A DNA stretch of 64,000 nt, from NCBI GenBank assembly GCA_018907035.1, contig JACCIC010000166.1, forward strand, positions 1,096,501-1,160,500. The letters run 5' to 3'. The notes under the pieces are model-generated. The model was not told the origin of the DNA, ran no database searches, and was given only the letters and a program-made list of their open reading frames with translations. Position 1 is the stretch's first letter. Each line of letters starts with the position of its first letter. The position numbers and the translations under genes are program-made. The stretch comes from Sycobia sp. Sy_11. Lineage: Eukaryota; Arthropoda; Insecta; Hymenoptera; Epichrysomallidae. Shown here piece after piece: positions 45,108 through 56,800 of the stretch.

Positions 45108-47244
45108 ATGCCTACAATCATAGCGTTAGATGTGTCCCTTTCAATGCGAAGGCCTGTTGTAGGTTCAAATGTAGGAGAAAACTTACAAAATGAACAATTA
45201 ACTAAACATCATTTAGCTGTTCAAGGAATAAATACTATTCTCAATTATTTACAAACTCATTCAAAGCTTGAATTTGTATCTTTGGTAAAAATAATCTTTT
45301 TAATTTAATTATAATGTTTCTAATTATAAAGAACTATAAATTATATTTTATTAACTATAAAATCTATAATTATTTTAGTTTGTGTTTTCTTCACTTTATG
45401 AAGTTATATGTCCTTTTACTAGAGACTATGATATGATTAGATCAAAACTACAAAATATAGAAGAATGCGATAAAACGTGTATTGAAACAGCATTACAGGG
45501 TATCAATAATATTGTTGTTTCTGAATGGGGTAGTACAACACTATGTCAAATAATTTTAATTACTGATGGCAATCCTGGAGTTGGACCTATGTCATTATCT
45601 GATTCTATAAATTCACTTAATTTTCCCAGAGAAGGAAATCCATTTCCATTGCCATTTCCATATCCTGGAAAATTAATACTTGTATGTTTAGCGAATCAGA
45701 CAGGTAAAAAAATTTAGACTATTTTAAATTCTACTTGAAAATCATAGCCAAAATACAAATAAAGATTAATATATAATTTTTATACATGAGTATATTATGA
45801 TTCAGAAGTAGCATTATAAAATCTATTCATAATTTATTTTATAAAGATTTCAGCATAATAAATTCAATGCCACTTTATCAAAAGCTAGTTGATTTAGCTG
45901 GAAATGACAGTATGATTTTATTACCTGAAGGCCAGTTATCTAAAACATCAGTTACAAATTGTTTTATAAAACTAGCTGAAACAAATTATATTCCATTCCA
46001 AGGATATTTAAAATGTGGACACCTTGGATCTCGTATTTTATTGCTACCACCACCTACAGTGAGTAACTGCAGAAACAATAGAAAGTATTAAGATTTATTA
46101 ATTGCTTTGTTTAACCTGATTTTGTAAACAGCTAATATTTTAATTTAATTTTAGCCACATACAAAGAAATCGGATTTTGAAATTCTCACTGGCTTAACAA
46201 TTTCAAAAACCATTGAAATATGTGGTTTTATATCTATAGCAGATGTAGGAAGTCCTCCTTCAATTTCTAGACATTTAATTTTACCACTACTTACAGAAAA
46301 AACACCAAATTCACAAGGTATTTGTTTAGATGATGATTCTGATTTAGAAGAAGGTACTGATGAAGGAAAAATACCATCGTTTTGTGTTTTATTACATGGA
46401 GCACTGAAGGTTTGAAGAATTAACTGTTTTTAAATTAAAAATAGTGAATTAATATTTAATTTACATGTTTTAGGTTGAAAATATGGCTGCATTGTGCTTA
46501 TTGAATACAGACTGGTATGGTTTTATTTATTCCTGGGCTGATACTAAAAAAAAATCAAACCTTATGTTAACTGTTTTGGAACATGGCACAAACGTAGTTC
46601 CTTGGCTTGGAAATTTTCGTAATTTGGGACCCATTGATGCTTTAAAAACTGGTGAAATTGCAAGTTTTCCAGTAAGACCAGCAGAGAAACGGAGTTATTC
46701 TCAAAATGCACCTTCTTGGATTCGTCAAGTTGGTCTACAATCTGACATTCAAAAAATACTCAGGCATGCAAGAAAATTACCAGAAAAAACTCAGAATTTT
46801 TACAAAGTAGGTTTTATAGTATAATTCATTTTTTAAATACAAATTGGTTTATTAAATGTATGTATTGAATATATATATATATATATATACATACAAAATA
46901 ATTTACGAAATTGATATGAACAATTTATATATAAGTTATTTTTAACAAATATTGTTTCATTAGCTTAAAAGTAAGTATTACTTAATTCTAAAGTGTAACT
47001 TAATTTGTTTAAATTCAAGGAACTTAACAGACTTCGACGAGCAGCCTTATCATTGGGTTTTATTGAATTATTAGAAGGTTTAGCATCAATTTTTGAGAGA
47101 GAATGTAATATACTACCACCAAATTTGCACCCTGATTGTGCAATACAAATGGGACATGTAGCTGAAATGTTGAGAAAACCATATTCCCGGGAACTTAAAA
47201 ACAATATAACACCAGTGAGGACAAAATTTACTCCTGGGGATTGA
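45108..47244 (+). CDS. IntS14: Integrator complex subunit 14 (VWA9), complete
   Basis: Subunit of the nuclear Integrator complex, which cleaves snRNA and other nascent transcripts; INTS14 forms a module with INTS13 and INTS10. Six exons: 45108-45284, 45379-45703, 45847-46058, 46155-46409, 46474-46806 and 47020-47244, in consistent phase, about 508 residues (human about 518). The N-terminal VWA domain has the MIDAS motif DVSLS at residues 8-12, then FTRDYDMIRSKL, ITDGNPGVGP and FPLPFPYPGKL. The C-terminal half has FCVLLHGALKVENMAALCLL, SWADTKKKSNLML, VPWLGNF, LQSDIQKILRHARKLPEKTQ and FYKELNRLRRAALSLGF, all close to human INTS14. Exon 3 must use the acceptor TTTATAAAG|ATTTC; the CAG seven bases on would give an immediate stop. 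It converges on the pyroglutamyl-peptidase gene 119 bp away. Confidence 0.96.
46870..46889. repeat. Short (TA)n tract in INTS14 intron 5
   Basis: About 20 bp of TA dinucleotide. Confidence 0.85.
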
Positions 47245-47363
47245 AAATCTAACTATTTGACGTAATTGAAATATGAATTTTTTAATTAAAAATTTATATA
47301 TTTAATATCTGTAAATTTATAAATAATTGTTTAAAAAATCTTTGAAATATACAGAATATTTTT

Positions 47364-48163
47364 TTATTGCATTTCTGACTCTGATTCTGATTCTGACTTT
47401 GCATACTCAATTAAGTATATAATAATTTGCAGAAGTCCTTGAGCAGTTTTCTCACTTGAATATTTTTGCTGTTCTGGAACATGAACAAAAAGAACAAGAG
47501 GTTCTCCTATAGAAAGTGATTGATAGTAAATGTATTCACATAAATATTTTCCTGCATCATTAGAAATAATGGCTTTGCAGTTATGTTTATCTGAACAGTT
47601 GTTAATAATTTCACATAATTTTTTAACATCACATTTGGTTTTGAGTGTCATATTGTTAATATTTTCTTCGTCTGGACACTTGCCAAAAATATCTAATTTA
47701 TTATAACCTTTACTGCTAGCTTGACATTCAATATTTAAACAATTAGCACTGTGGCTAACTCCTACATGTAAAATAACCTGATAAAAAAATTAAACCATTT
47801 GATCACGTACTTTACAATCATACAAATTTCGATATTTCAAATATCAATACTTTAATTTTACTTAATTATGTTAGAATTAATGTAGGATTTATAGCGTATA
47901 TATATATAATCTCTAATATGACGGTTTAAAAATTAGAGACTTACAAATGGTTTCGTTTTTTCCCACAGTTCCTTCACTCTATAAGCTACATGTTTATAAG
48001 CAACGGGTATTTCTTCTATAATGAGTTTTACAGTTGATGACTTTGTCCATGTACTGAATAATTCTGGAAGTAGTTTTACAGCTTCCCAACTAGGATTTAT
48101 TTGATAACTACTAAATGAACCAAATCCAGTAACCAAAACTGTTGAATATACTTCGTTTTCCAT
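47364..48163 (-). CDS. Pyroglutamyl-peptidase I, complete
   Basis: Cytosolic cysteine peptidase (family C15) that removes N-terminal pyroglutamate from peptides. Two exons: 47945-48163 (73 codons, donor TTT|GTAAGT) and 47364-47777 (acceptor TTATCAG|GTT), phase 0, about 210 residues against 209 in human PGPEP1. Landmarks are VLVTGFGSFSSYQINPSWEA near the N-terminus, EIPVAYKHV, VILHVGVSHSAN across the junction, and SSKGYNKLD. The catalytic Cys lies in SNDAGKYLCEYIYY and the catalytic His in LFVHVPEQQ; an Glu in LNIECQ sits at the position of the third active-site residue. The C-terminus is an acidic Ser-Glu repeat (KSESESESE), encoded by a short hexamer-like repeat. Start at 48163 is the first Met, matching family length. 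Confidence 0.95.
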
Positions 48164-48424
48164 TTTACTTAAATTTTATAATTAGAAAAAAGGTGATAAA
48201 TAAAAATTATAAATAATAAATAGTATTTAAGTAAATTAATAATATATATTGTCCAAGGCATTCATGAGCTATCTCGAGTTATACATTACGCTGATACACC
48301 TGCGTGATAGGCGCGGCTGTCAGTTTCTAGAATTTCAGCTGAGGGCAAGCACATACATGTACAAAGCACGTGCTAGCGTGGGTAATGCAAGCAGACGGCC
48401 ATTGCGGCCATTAGGTGAAGGGAG
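48164..48424. other. PGPEP1 5' flank
   Basis: AT-rich up to about 48250, then a GC-richer stretch (48260-48424) that may hold the promoter. No specific element identified. Confidence 0.3.
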
Positions 48425-48598
48425 AGAGCAGGGCTAGAGAGAGAGAGCGCGAGAGATCAGAGAGAAAGGGCTCTCTCTTCTCTCTCCTCTCTTAGCTCAC
48501 GCTCTATGAGAGCTCTCTTTCGCTTCCTATCCTCTCTTCCTCTCTCGCTGCTATCTGTCTCTCTCGCTCTCTCTCCGATTCTCTCTCTTCTCTCTCTC

Positions 48599-48629
<31 letters not shown>

Positions 48630-48715
48630 TCTCTCTCTCTCTTCTCTATCTCTCTCTCTCTCTCTCTCCTCTCTCTCTCCTCTATATATATATATATATA
48701 GAGGATATATATATA
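48425..48715. repeat. (GA)n then (CT)n low-complexity tracts with TA tail
   Basis: Purine-rich GAGAGA (48425-48470) is followed by a long CT-rich run (48471-48681) and a short TA tract (48682-48702). The GA and CT parts are mutually complementary, so the region can fold back, and the polypyrimidine run could form triplex DNA. Confidence 0.9.
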
Positions 48716-48779
48716 TCGGGAGATCCAATGACAAGAAATCAGCACTGGCCCCTACATGGAAATCAACTTTCATAAGATA

Positions 48780-49680
48780 AAAAATTTTACGGATACTTAC
48801 ATTTGCAAAAATTATTTTACAATATGTTATACGTATATTTCTTCAACCATTTTATTTATCAAGAAATAAAAAATAAATAAATTTATAGGAGACAACATGT
48901 TAACCCACGCTTGTCTTTTTAGTCAAAATGATGTTTCTCTAAATTACTTTTGAAAAGAATCTTAAATATCAACTATAACAAATAATTTTAATAATATTTT
49001 ATAAATATTTCTATTGAATTTTTATTAAATATAGTAGGTGGAATGTTAAAATAAAGATACACGAAAGAATCTTTTAACATGAACTTTATTTCAAACGAGG
49101 AAAGAAAAGACGTCTGTTTAAACGAAAGGACAACGCAAGACTCACTACAGTACTCGAAATTGAAAACTCTGCAAGCCTTTGTGAGAAACTTAAAACCTAT
49201 ATAAAAACTCATCAGGCATCTAGGCAATAAACTCATAAATCATTTGCCGCGCAGGGCAGCAAAGACGCAGATCGTAATAAGACACAGTGGACACATATGT
49301 TTACATCCTTTTACGATACTCTCCAATATTTAGTTTCAAGTATTTTTTGCTTTATTATTTATAGAAGGCTAAAATAATCTAACAATTTCTTATATTAGGA
49401 AAAGATCGTCCCATATCATTTGTTATTATATAATTTAAGATACCTTCACGTGTGCAGCTTTTTTGAAAAAAATATTTCTGAAATATTTTATTTCCATAAA
49501 CAATTATTCACCGGTAGATCCGTATATATCTTTAGAATTGTCACTAGATAATAAAATTTTTAAATCGTGACAATTTTTAATCCATTCATCATTATTAAAA
49601 GGTGAAAAATTATTCATCTTTTATTTAAGGGTCTACGTAATGATTATGAATTTCGCTGTCTGCCATCAAACACCAAGGTG
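48780..49680. other. AT-rich noncoding interval
   Basis: No recognisable feature; a minus-strand frame at 48988-49236 has no motif. Confidence 0.45.
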
Positions 49681-49702
49681 ATTCTAAATTTAAGGTGGTG
49701 GG

Positions 49703-49873
49703 GGCAGTCAAGTTGTCCTTTACTAACATAGAATATTGCTTTTATTATTTTTATATTATTTTATTTATTATTTTATTTTATTTTTATTTTTAATTTTAAT
49801 ATAATTTATTGTAGTAATAAGTTTTATTTCAGATTCTACGGGGGTGAATATAAACAACGACAGTCTGACTGTC
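49703..49873. mobile_element. Small TIR repeat, copy 2
   Basis: Same orientation and organisation as 42737-42916: GGCAGTCAAGTTGTCCTT at left, an internal TTTTATTTT tract and TTATTGTAGTAATAAG, and GACAGTCTGACTGTC at the right. Flanking similarity continues to about 49935. Confidence 0.6.
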
Positions 49874-49939
49874 ATTGTTTTGACTAATATATTATATTAT
49901 CTGGTATTATAAAGATTGTAAGACCGATAATAGTATCAG

Positions 49940-50480
49940 ATAGTACACTGTGTGTCACATACTATTTTCCCATACGAGGGCGCTTTTTCTTCTCAAAGAA
50001 ATGCACAACAAATTGAATGGCAAACTCACCGAATTAAACAATGGCCAACCCCCCCACCCATATGTTAGTCATGCTTAGATAGAGCGAACAGGTATAATAT
50101 CTAAAGGTCCAAATCATTATTCCTGGAATTTACTTGAATTTAATAACATTAAATTATATGATTTCCTCTTATTTGGAAATTGATAAAGTATGTTAGAAAG
50201 ACATGTTGGATCGGGAGATGGGGTACAGGGGTGAAACCCCCGTCGAGGGTTGGTGGGGGGAGCGGAGCCCCCCCTTTTCTAAAAATAAATAAGACTAATC
50301 AATTGAAGATTATAAGTTTGTTAATAAATTCGTGGAAGACGGACACACACTTTGAAGCGATTGTCTTACCAAATTCGTCGAATCTGGAGATTGTTGCCAC
50401 TAGAATACGTCGCCAAATTAATAGAAAGCATGCCTCGGAAATGCCAAGCAATTATCTACGCCGGTGGTGATAGGACACGT
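49940..50480. repeat. Repeat-like block with two GC hairpins
   Basis: GGGGT-GAA-ACCCC at 50228-50240 and GGGGGG-AGCGGAG-CCCCCC at 50255-50273 lie in an AT-rich setting. The style resembles the GC-hairpin cores of some insect DNA transposons. A 96-codon plus frame (50180-50470) runs through it with no recognisable motif, and no terminal repeats were found. Confidence 0.35.
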
Positions 50481-52895
50481 TATTGACCGAATTGCATCAT
50501 CGTTCGTAATGTGTACAATGAATATATAAATATGAAAGTTTCATCAAATAAATTGTTTTATATATTAACACAACGATGCTCTTACTCGACAGACTGCACT
50601 ATCATTTCAAGACAATTTAATTTTTTTTTTCTATACGAATTATAAAATAGACTGTAGTATACAGTAGTAATGTTACCATATATCTAGAGTAAAATATGAG
50701 TGAGAGACTAAAAAGAACTGATATCGAAAAAAAATTGTGAATTATATTACTTACTGAGTAGCTACAGAAGGATATAAGTATTTATAAAATTGATATATTT
50801 TCAGGGGTATTACGAAAATAAAAAGAAAGGTACAGGCATGGAAATACTTCCACATTAAACTTTTGACAAATGCAATACCATGAGCATATCCTGAAACTAC
50901 AAGTCCTTTTACATTCTACTGGCTTATATATATCTTTTCTTCTTACAAATATTTTCTATTGTAATTTTATTTCCAAATTGCAATTTTTCTCTTTTAAAGT
51001 TAAAATACTTTAAAATTCTGATAGTCATATTATTTCTTAGGATAAATTAGATCAACATTGAACAAACTTAGATCCAACGTCGAAAAAAACATTTATTTAG
51101 ATTTGGTTTCACCCGATGCATTGCTATCATCATTAGTATATTTATTTATTTCAAATTTGAGATTGAAGCTAAAACTGAATGATTAAAACTAAAGACAATA
51201 AATCTTTTAGCCAAGAATATTCAGATATAAGGAAAGAGGGTGAAATAAATAGTTTACACAACAAAAAACGGAAATGTAATTTTTACATGGATCTAAAAAG
51301 CTGAAAATTGAATCATTTTACTTTATAATAGGCAAATTACTTATGGAATTATCGACTCGGAAGCAAGCTTATAATTACATTATGAATTTATTCGGATTTC
51401 TGATTAATTTATTAATTATTGATGGTGTAGAATTGGAGGCAAGTGCAACGAGATTTGTGGATGTTTAGTCAAATCACTTATACAAATACAAAGTACAATT
51501 TTTTTTTTGAAGTGGTGAAATTGGAAAAGAAAAAAATAATAGAAATATATATCCTATACTAGTATTAAATTGAATGATTAACCTTTAAAGGTTCTGTACT
51601 TGAAGAATTAAGAAAAAGGTTGTTCTATAGAAAAGTGATCTGAAACATATGATAAAGATCTAAACTGATCTCAAATGTTTGGAGGTCAGTAATCTTACGC
51701 CAAATGGCGTAATAAATGTCCGGGCCTTTAAATATAAAGATTATACGAATCAAATGATTCCAATTTTTACTAATTTTTATATAGCCTTTTTTAAAGTTCT
51801 TGTGACCATTTTTGTATCGAGTTATGATTAAGCTATCGTTTTAAGTGTTGAAAAGAATAAAAGATTTACATAGATCTACCACCATGCGTAATGACAGGTG
51901 ATGAACTGATTTTTTCATGGCTATTCTTACTATCGAAAACTTACTTAATTTAATGATCGAACATGACTCAATTCTTATCAAAACTTACTAAAGAACATTA
52001 TTTAAACTGCATAGCTTCGATAATTTTATTTTGCTAAAACAACAATCAGAAAAAATTATACAGTTATAGTTCACTATTTTTATTTTTTATGCTCCGTAAA
52101 TATGAATAAATTTTTTTGATTTAAAACTATTTTAAATATTAGTGAATTTATTTATGAATAAAATTTCTGTTCCTAACAAAAATCCGCATAGTTGCAAAAC
52201 ATGTTACATTTCCATATGTGCTTCAAAAATAAAAGCCTTAAAGGGTTGAAGGCTACTTATGTATTTAATGGTGGATTTTCATCAAATTTAGCGTAATAGA
52301 CACTGTGATTAAAAAAATTGTTTCAAAAACAGCTAGAATAAATGCATTTAGGTGGACTCGTAACGTGATTCAAAAAAGCCGAACTATCGTTGAATGAAGG
52401 CGCAAGAGAGTCTTAAATAGACTTGGAAAGCTTTCAGAAAGGAAATTGACAAGGACCATCATGATTTCAAAGTTAAACTTTTGCTATTTTGTTATAAAAT
52501 CGATAAAACTTTGGTTTATTTATTCTATAGGTTCAAAAGTTCAGAGTCAAGGCTGCTGAATATTTAAATTTTTCTTTATAGCGAATGAAGGCACCAACTG
52601 AGAAATGTTAGGAAGCGCTATTTTATTCTAAACCATATTGAAAAAAAATGTTATTCTGGTGTTAATCCCTTTTGGATATCTATATATTTATATACATTAT
52701 ATATTTATGAATAAATTCTTTTGCATTGATTCAAGTTCAATTAAATGAATCATTTTTTAAATTTTTTATTCTAAATGTGAATACTATATGAATTAAAAAT
52801 TAAAATTGTACTTATGTCGATTTTTGTAAACTAAATTAAAAAATATTTATATTGATTTTATAGTTTTTATGAAATAATATAATTATAATTTAATA
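50481..52895. other. AT-rich noncoding interval
   Basis: About 2.4 kb without a recognisable gene, RNA or repeat family. Short AT-rich frames only. Confidence 0.5.
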
Positions 52896-52897
52896 AC

Positions 52898-53120
52898 GAC
52901 ATTGAAACTGTCCTTGTTTATAATCACCTCTGTAGTATCTAAAATATTCAAACTACTAATAAAAAAAAATCAATGTATACTATTGTTAACAAAGGATACA
53001 AAATTTACTAAATCTATATATTTGCTTCGTCTAACCTTTGACTTTTTTAAAATGTTTAATAATAGTTCTTATATTTCAAATTTTTCGGAAATGAATGTAA
53101 AGTAGCACAGTCTGACTGTC
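52898..53120. mobile_element. Small TIR repeat, copy 3 (rearranged)
   Basis: The left end GACATTGAAACTGTCCTTGT with TTTATAATCACC is an inverted version of the right end of copies 1 and 2. The right end ACAGTCTGACTGTC matches them directly. The interior is different, so this looks like a copy with two right-type ends or a related subfamily. Confidence 0.5.
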
Positions 53121-53749
53121 ATTATATAATTATATTATTTTATATTATTTTTTGAAGATAATTATATTTATTAGTCTATATGAATGAAAGTAATTGGAAT
53201 GAATTGGGGAATAGAAAAAGCACCGACTCTAAAATTGGAAATTCATTGAAATAAAATAAGAATAGTAGACCTTTTACACGGAGTAACACTGTGGCAGATA
53301 TTCCTAATATATCGATTTGCTGAACAATTTGAGTTAGTTTACAAGTTTCTTTCAGTTCACAATCAACTGACCTAAAGCAATTCAATTCATGAGAGAACAA
53401 TTTTTATGTAAGATAATTTTCAGTTTCTATTTGTCGTACATATAATAATAAAATTTAATGACAAAATCAATATATATCAGGTCGATTGTAACATTTCCTT
53501 CCTTTTCGAAGTCAGTAAAAATGATATACGATATCATAACAAAAAGTGAAAACAAATTTTTTCATCTATAGATAATAAAAAGTATAGACTTTGTTCTACT
53601 TTGTTTTAATTAATAGTTGGAGTTTAATTAAAAAAAAATTTTTTTATGTTATTTAACGTTGGCCTATTTATGCTCCCAAATTATGGTGCTAATCAACAAC
53701 GAAGGTCTACGATATATTTGTAAACAAAGCACATGTAAATTGTGACAGT

Positions 53750-53870
53750 GGTGCTTTTTTTTATTTACCCATGTAAATTGTGTAAATCTACCCAAACTGG
53801 AACTTGAACTCAGGTCATCGAATTACTTGTTCTTCGATCTAGCGATGGAGCTATCGTACATCCCTAATTA
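53750..53870 (-). mobile_element. tRNA-derived SINE-like element
   Basis: On the minus strand, an A-box-like TAGCTCCATCGCTAG (53853-53839) is followed 40 bp later by a B-box-like GAGTTCAAGTTCC (53811-53799), the spacing of a tRNA. The region resembles a tRNA body, but the acceptor stem does not close. It is followed by TGGGTAGATTTACAC and an A-rich tail (AAAAAAAAGC), as in SINEs. Confidence 0.5.
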
Positions 53871-56800
53871 AATACTTGTAAATAAAAAAAATTGAGTAGA
53901 TTTTTATCAGGCTCTATATTTGAAACAACACTACAAGCACTTGAATGACTTGAGTTTGTAACAAACTTTAACTGAATCATTTAGTTCTGAGATAGAGTCA
54001 AAAAGAAATTTGAATATTAATAATTTTTTAAATCATAGGTGTTTATAAATAATGAAGTTTGACTGTACTTGATCGTTCAACTAATATTCATTCACTAAAT
54101 GCTTTCTACCTTCTCTTAAAGTATTTTTTTTCAACTAACTAGAAGAATTTAGGGTATTTGTAAAGAACAAAATTCATAGAAATTGATTTTTCAATTGACT
54201 TTTTTTGTAAATTATTTTAGTATCGGAATCCTGCATGACTTCTGATATATACTGATAAATATACCAGTCAAATTCTTAAAATATCTGTTAAGTGGAATCA
54301 CTGTCATATTTCTTGTTAAAATATTATTGACTTTTATATATTTATTTTTATTAAACCAAAAGGTATTTATTAAATAATATATAAAATAAATTTTTTAATA
54401 AATATTTTTCTATATAATAACAAAAATGAAAAGATAAACAAAATGTAGTTAATTGATTTTAATAACAGATTGTAGTTTATTTTAACCTTGAATAAAAATT
54501 CATAGAATTAAAATTAAATAAAAAAAAAAATTTAAGTGCCTTGTAACAAAAATATAATGCAGCTCAAAATTTAAGCATTTAATAAAATGAAAGCAATATG
54601 AAAGTAGATATAAACAACAGTTTTAATTTCTTCACTTTATTGTACCAAAAATTGTATTTCATTTATTATGATCATTGATTCAATATATACATATATTGGA
54701 CTAATGATCACATATATACTTATAATTTCTATCATAAATTAAATTTACTTTGTATGTAAATATCTATAATAACGTTTGCTGTATCCACATACAATATTTT
54801 GGCTACTCATTTGCCAAATCATCTTACAGAAACATTTAAAGTCAACGTGCAAATTTATCCTTTTTTATACATAAATAGCTCAGCAATTTTTTGTGATACT
54901 TCAGGACTGTAATTATCATGGAATTTGCCTTCGAATTGATATTCATTTAACTTGTAGAAGTTATTATTTAAACATTAATAGTGTCAGCAAAAATAGTTCA
55001 TTTTCTTATCTTTGATTATGTTTCCAAATAAAAAAATTTCGATTTTCGAAATATTGCACTTATTTCTAAAACTTAATGCAAAGTAACCATAAGTAGATAA
55101 AAAAATTAAAAATAGAAATTGTTTATATTACAATTTTTTAACAGCATTCTTAAACGTTAGCAATAAATAGTAGTGTTTAATGCATTTTTTAAGATATATA
55201 AATATATATATTAATAGAAATTTCATATCAGTTTATAAAAAAGGTTTATAAAATAAATCTCATTAATAACATCTTCAAGTTATAAATGAGTAATAGTATT
55301 GATCAATAAAATAAAACAATTAAAATCAGTGAGAACACACTTTTGTCAACTTAGTAAAAAACTTAATTGTGAAAATCATTTGTTTTCCTTCGTAATTAAT
55401 TTAATTTATAATGAAATTTTTCATCAACAGTCCTGTAAGTAAATCGCAATCACGCATCACAGTCATTTTTAGAATAATAACATTCTACTACACATCCATC
55501 AATTCTCGACGAATATGACTCATGTTTGAATTCGAAAGTTTACATACGATCTTATTATTTTTTTTTTTTTTTTTATTTATATTTTTAATAACTATAATTT
55601 CTATACGCACTATAATTCGCGAACGATTGGTGTGATATTTGAGTTTCGCATGTACAAGATCAAAAACTTCGATATAACAAAGGTTTAACATATTCACTAA
55701 ACTGTATCTAAAAGGATATAATTCTAATACACCTGTCAAAACAAATATATTGATTTAATTTTTTTTACTTTTAAGTATAAACTTCAATGTCTTAAGTAAC
55801 TTATTAAATGAATTATATAAAAATAATAGAAATATTTTTTTAAACTTAAGAGAAAGAATATAAAGTTGACACTTTTTACAATTATTTTTTGTGTATTTAA
55901 ATGTCAATCCCACCAAAGACGTATGTTTTACTTATTACAGATTCTGTAAAAATGGATAACATTCTTTTTATAAAAGAACATTAGGTTTCAAATTATTTAA
56001 TCTACAGGTATTTTCAAAATTCTATATGTGTCTTTGTGTATATCTGCACAAAACTAAGCGATTTTCTGTAAAAATTTATTCAAGAAAATAAAAGCATTTT
56101 TCTATTTTGTAGACTATTTTAAAGTATTATTGCGTTTGAAAATTGTGAAATATTACGACACTACTAAGAATACAATGCAGTTAAGATTGTTCAATGAATC
56201 TTCCACGAGAATTAGTCAATGGGTGAAATAAAACAATTTAGAAGAAAAACAAGAATATTATTATTAAAAACTATATAATTCCATTTTGTTAGACAATCCA
56301 ATTCAATATCAATAAATCGTCGCACTTACTAATAAAGTCGTACGAGTACGATTATTAATGTATAACAACTAATTAAAATAGCGCTAAGTGTATGTATATT
56401 TATATCATCATAAATCGTAAAGCGTGAGATCTGAGAACACGAATTCATCTCGATTATTCCGATCCGGAGAATCGCTCGCCCTCTTAAAGCACTTATTTTC
56501 TTTATTTTTTAATTTTATATTTCTATGCAGTTGACTTCGAGAGTTATACATCTAGATTTCCGATGTATCGAATCATATATTTGTAACTTGATTTATTAGC
56601 TGAAAACTCTATTTAAAACAGAACTAAATTTATTTATTGAATTTGGAAAAATCTGGAATTTTCATTCAGATAATTTTAAAACTTCTTTTTGAATATTTAA
56701 TACTAATAGAGATATAAAATCAAAAAGACATGTGCATTCTAGTTTGTTAAACATTTCCATGATTTCCACCCTATGGTCTATTATGCTCTGTTAAAAAAAC

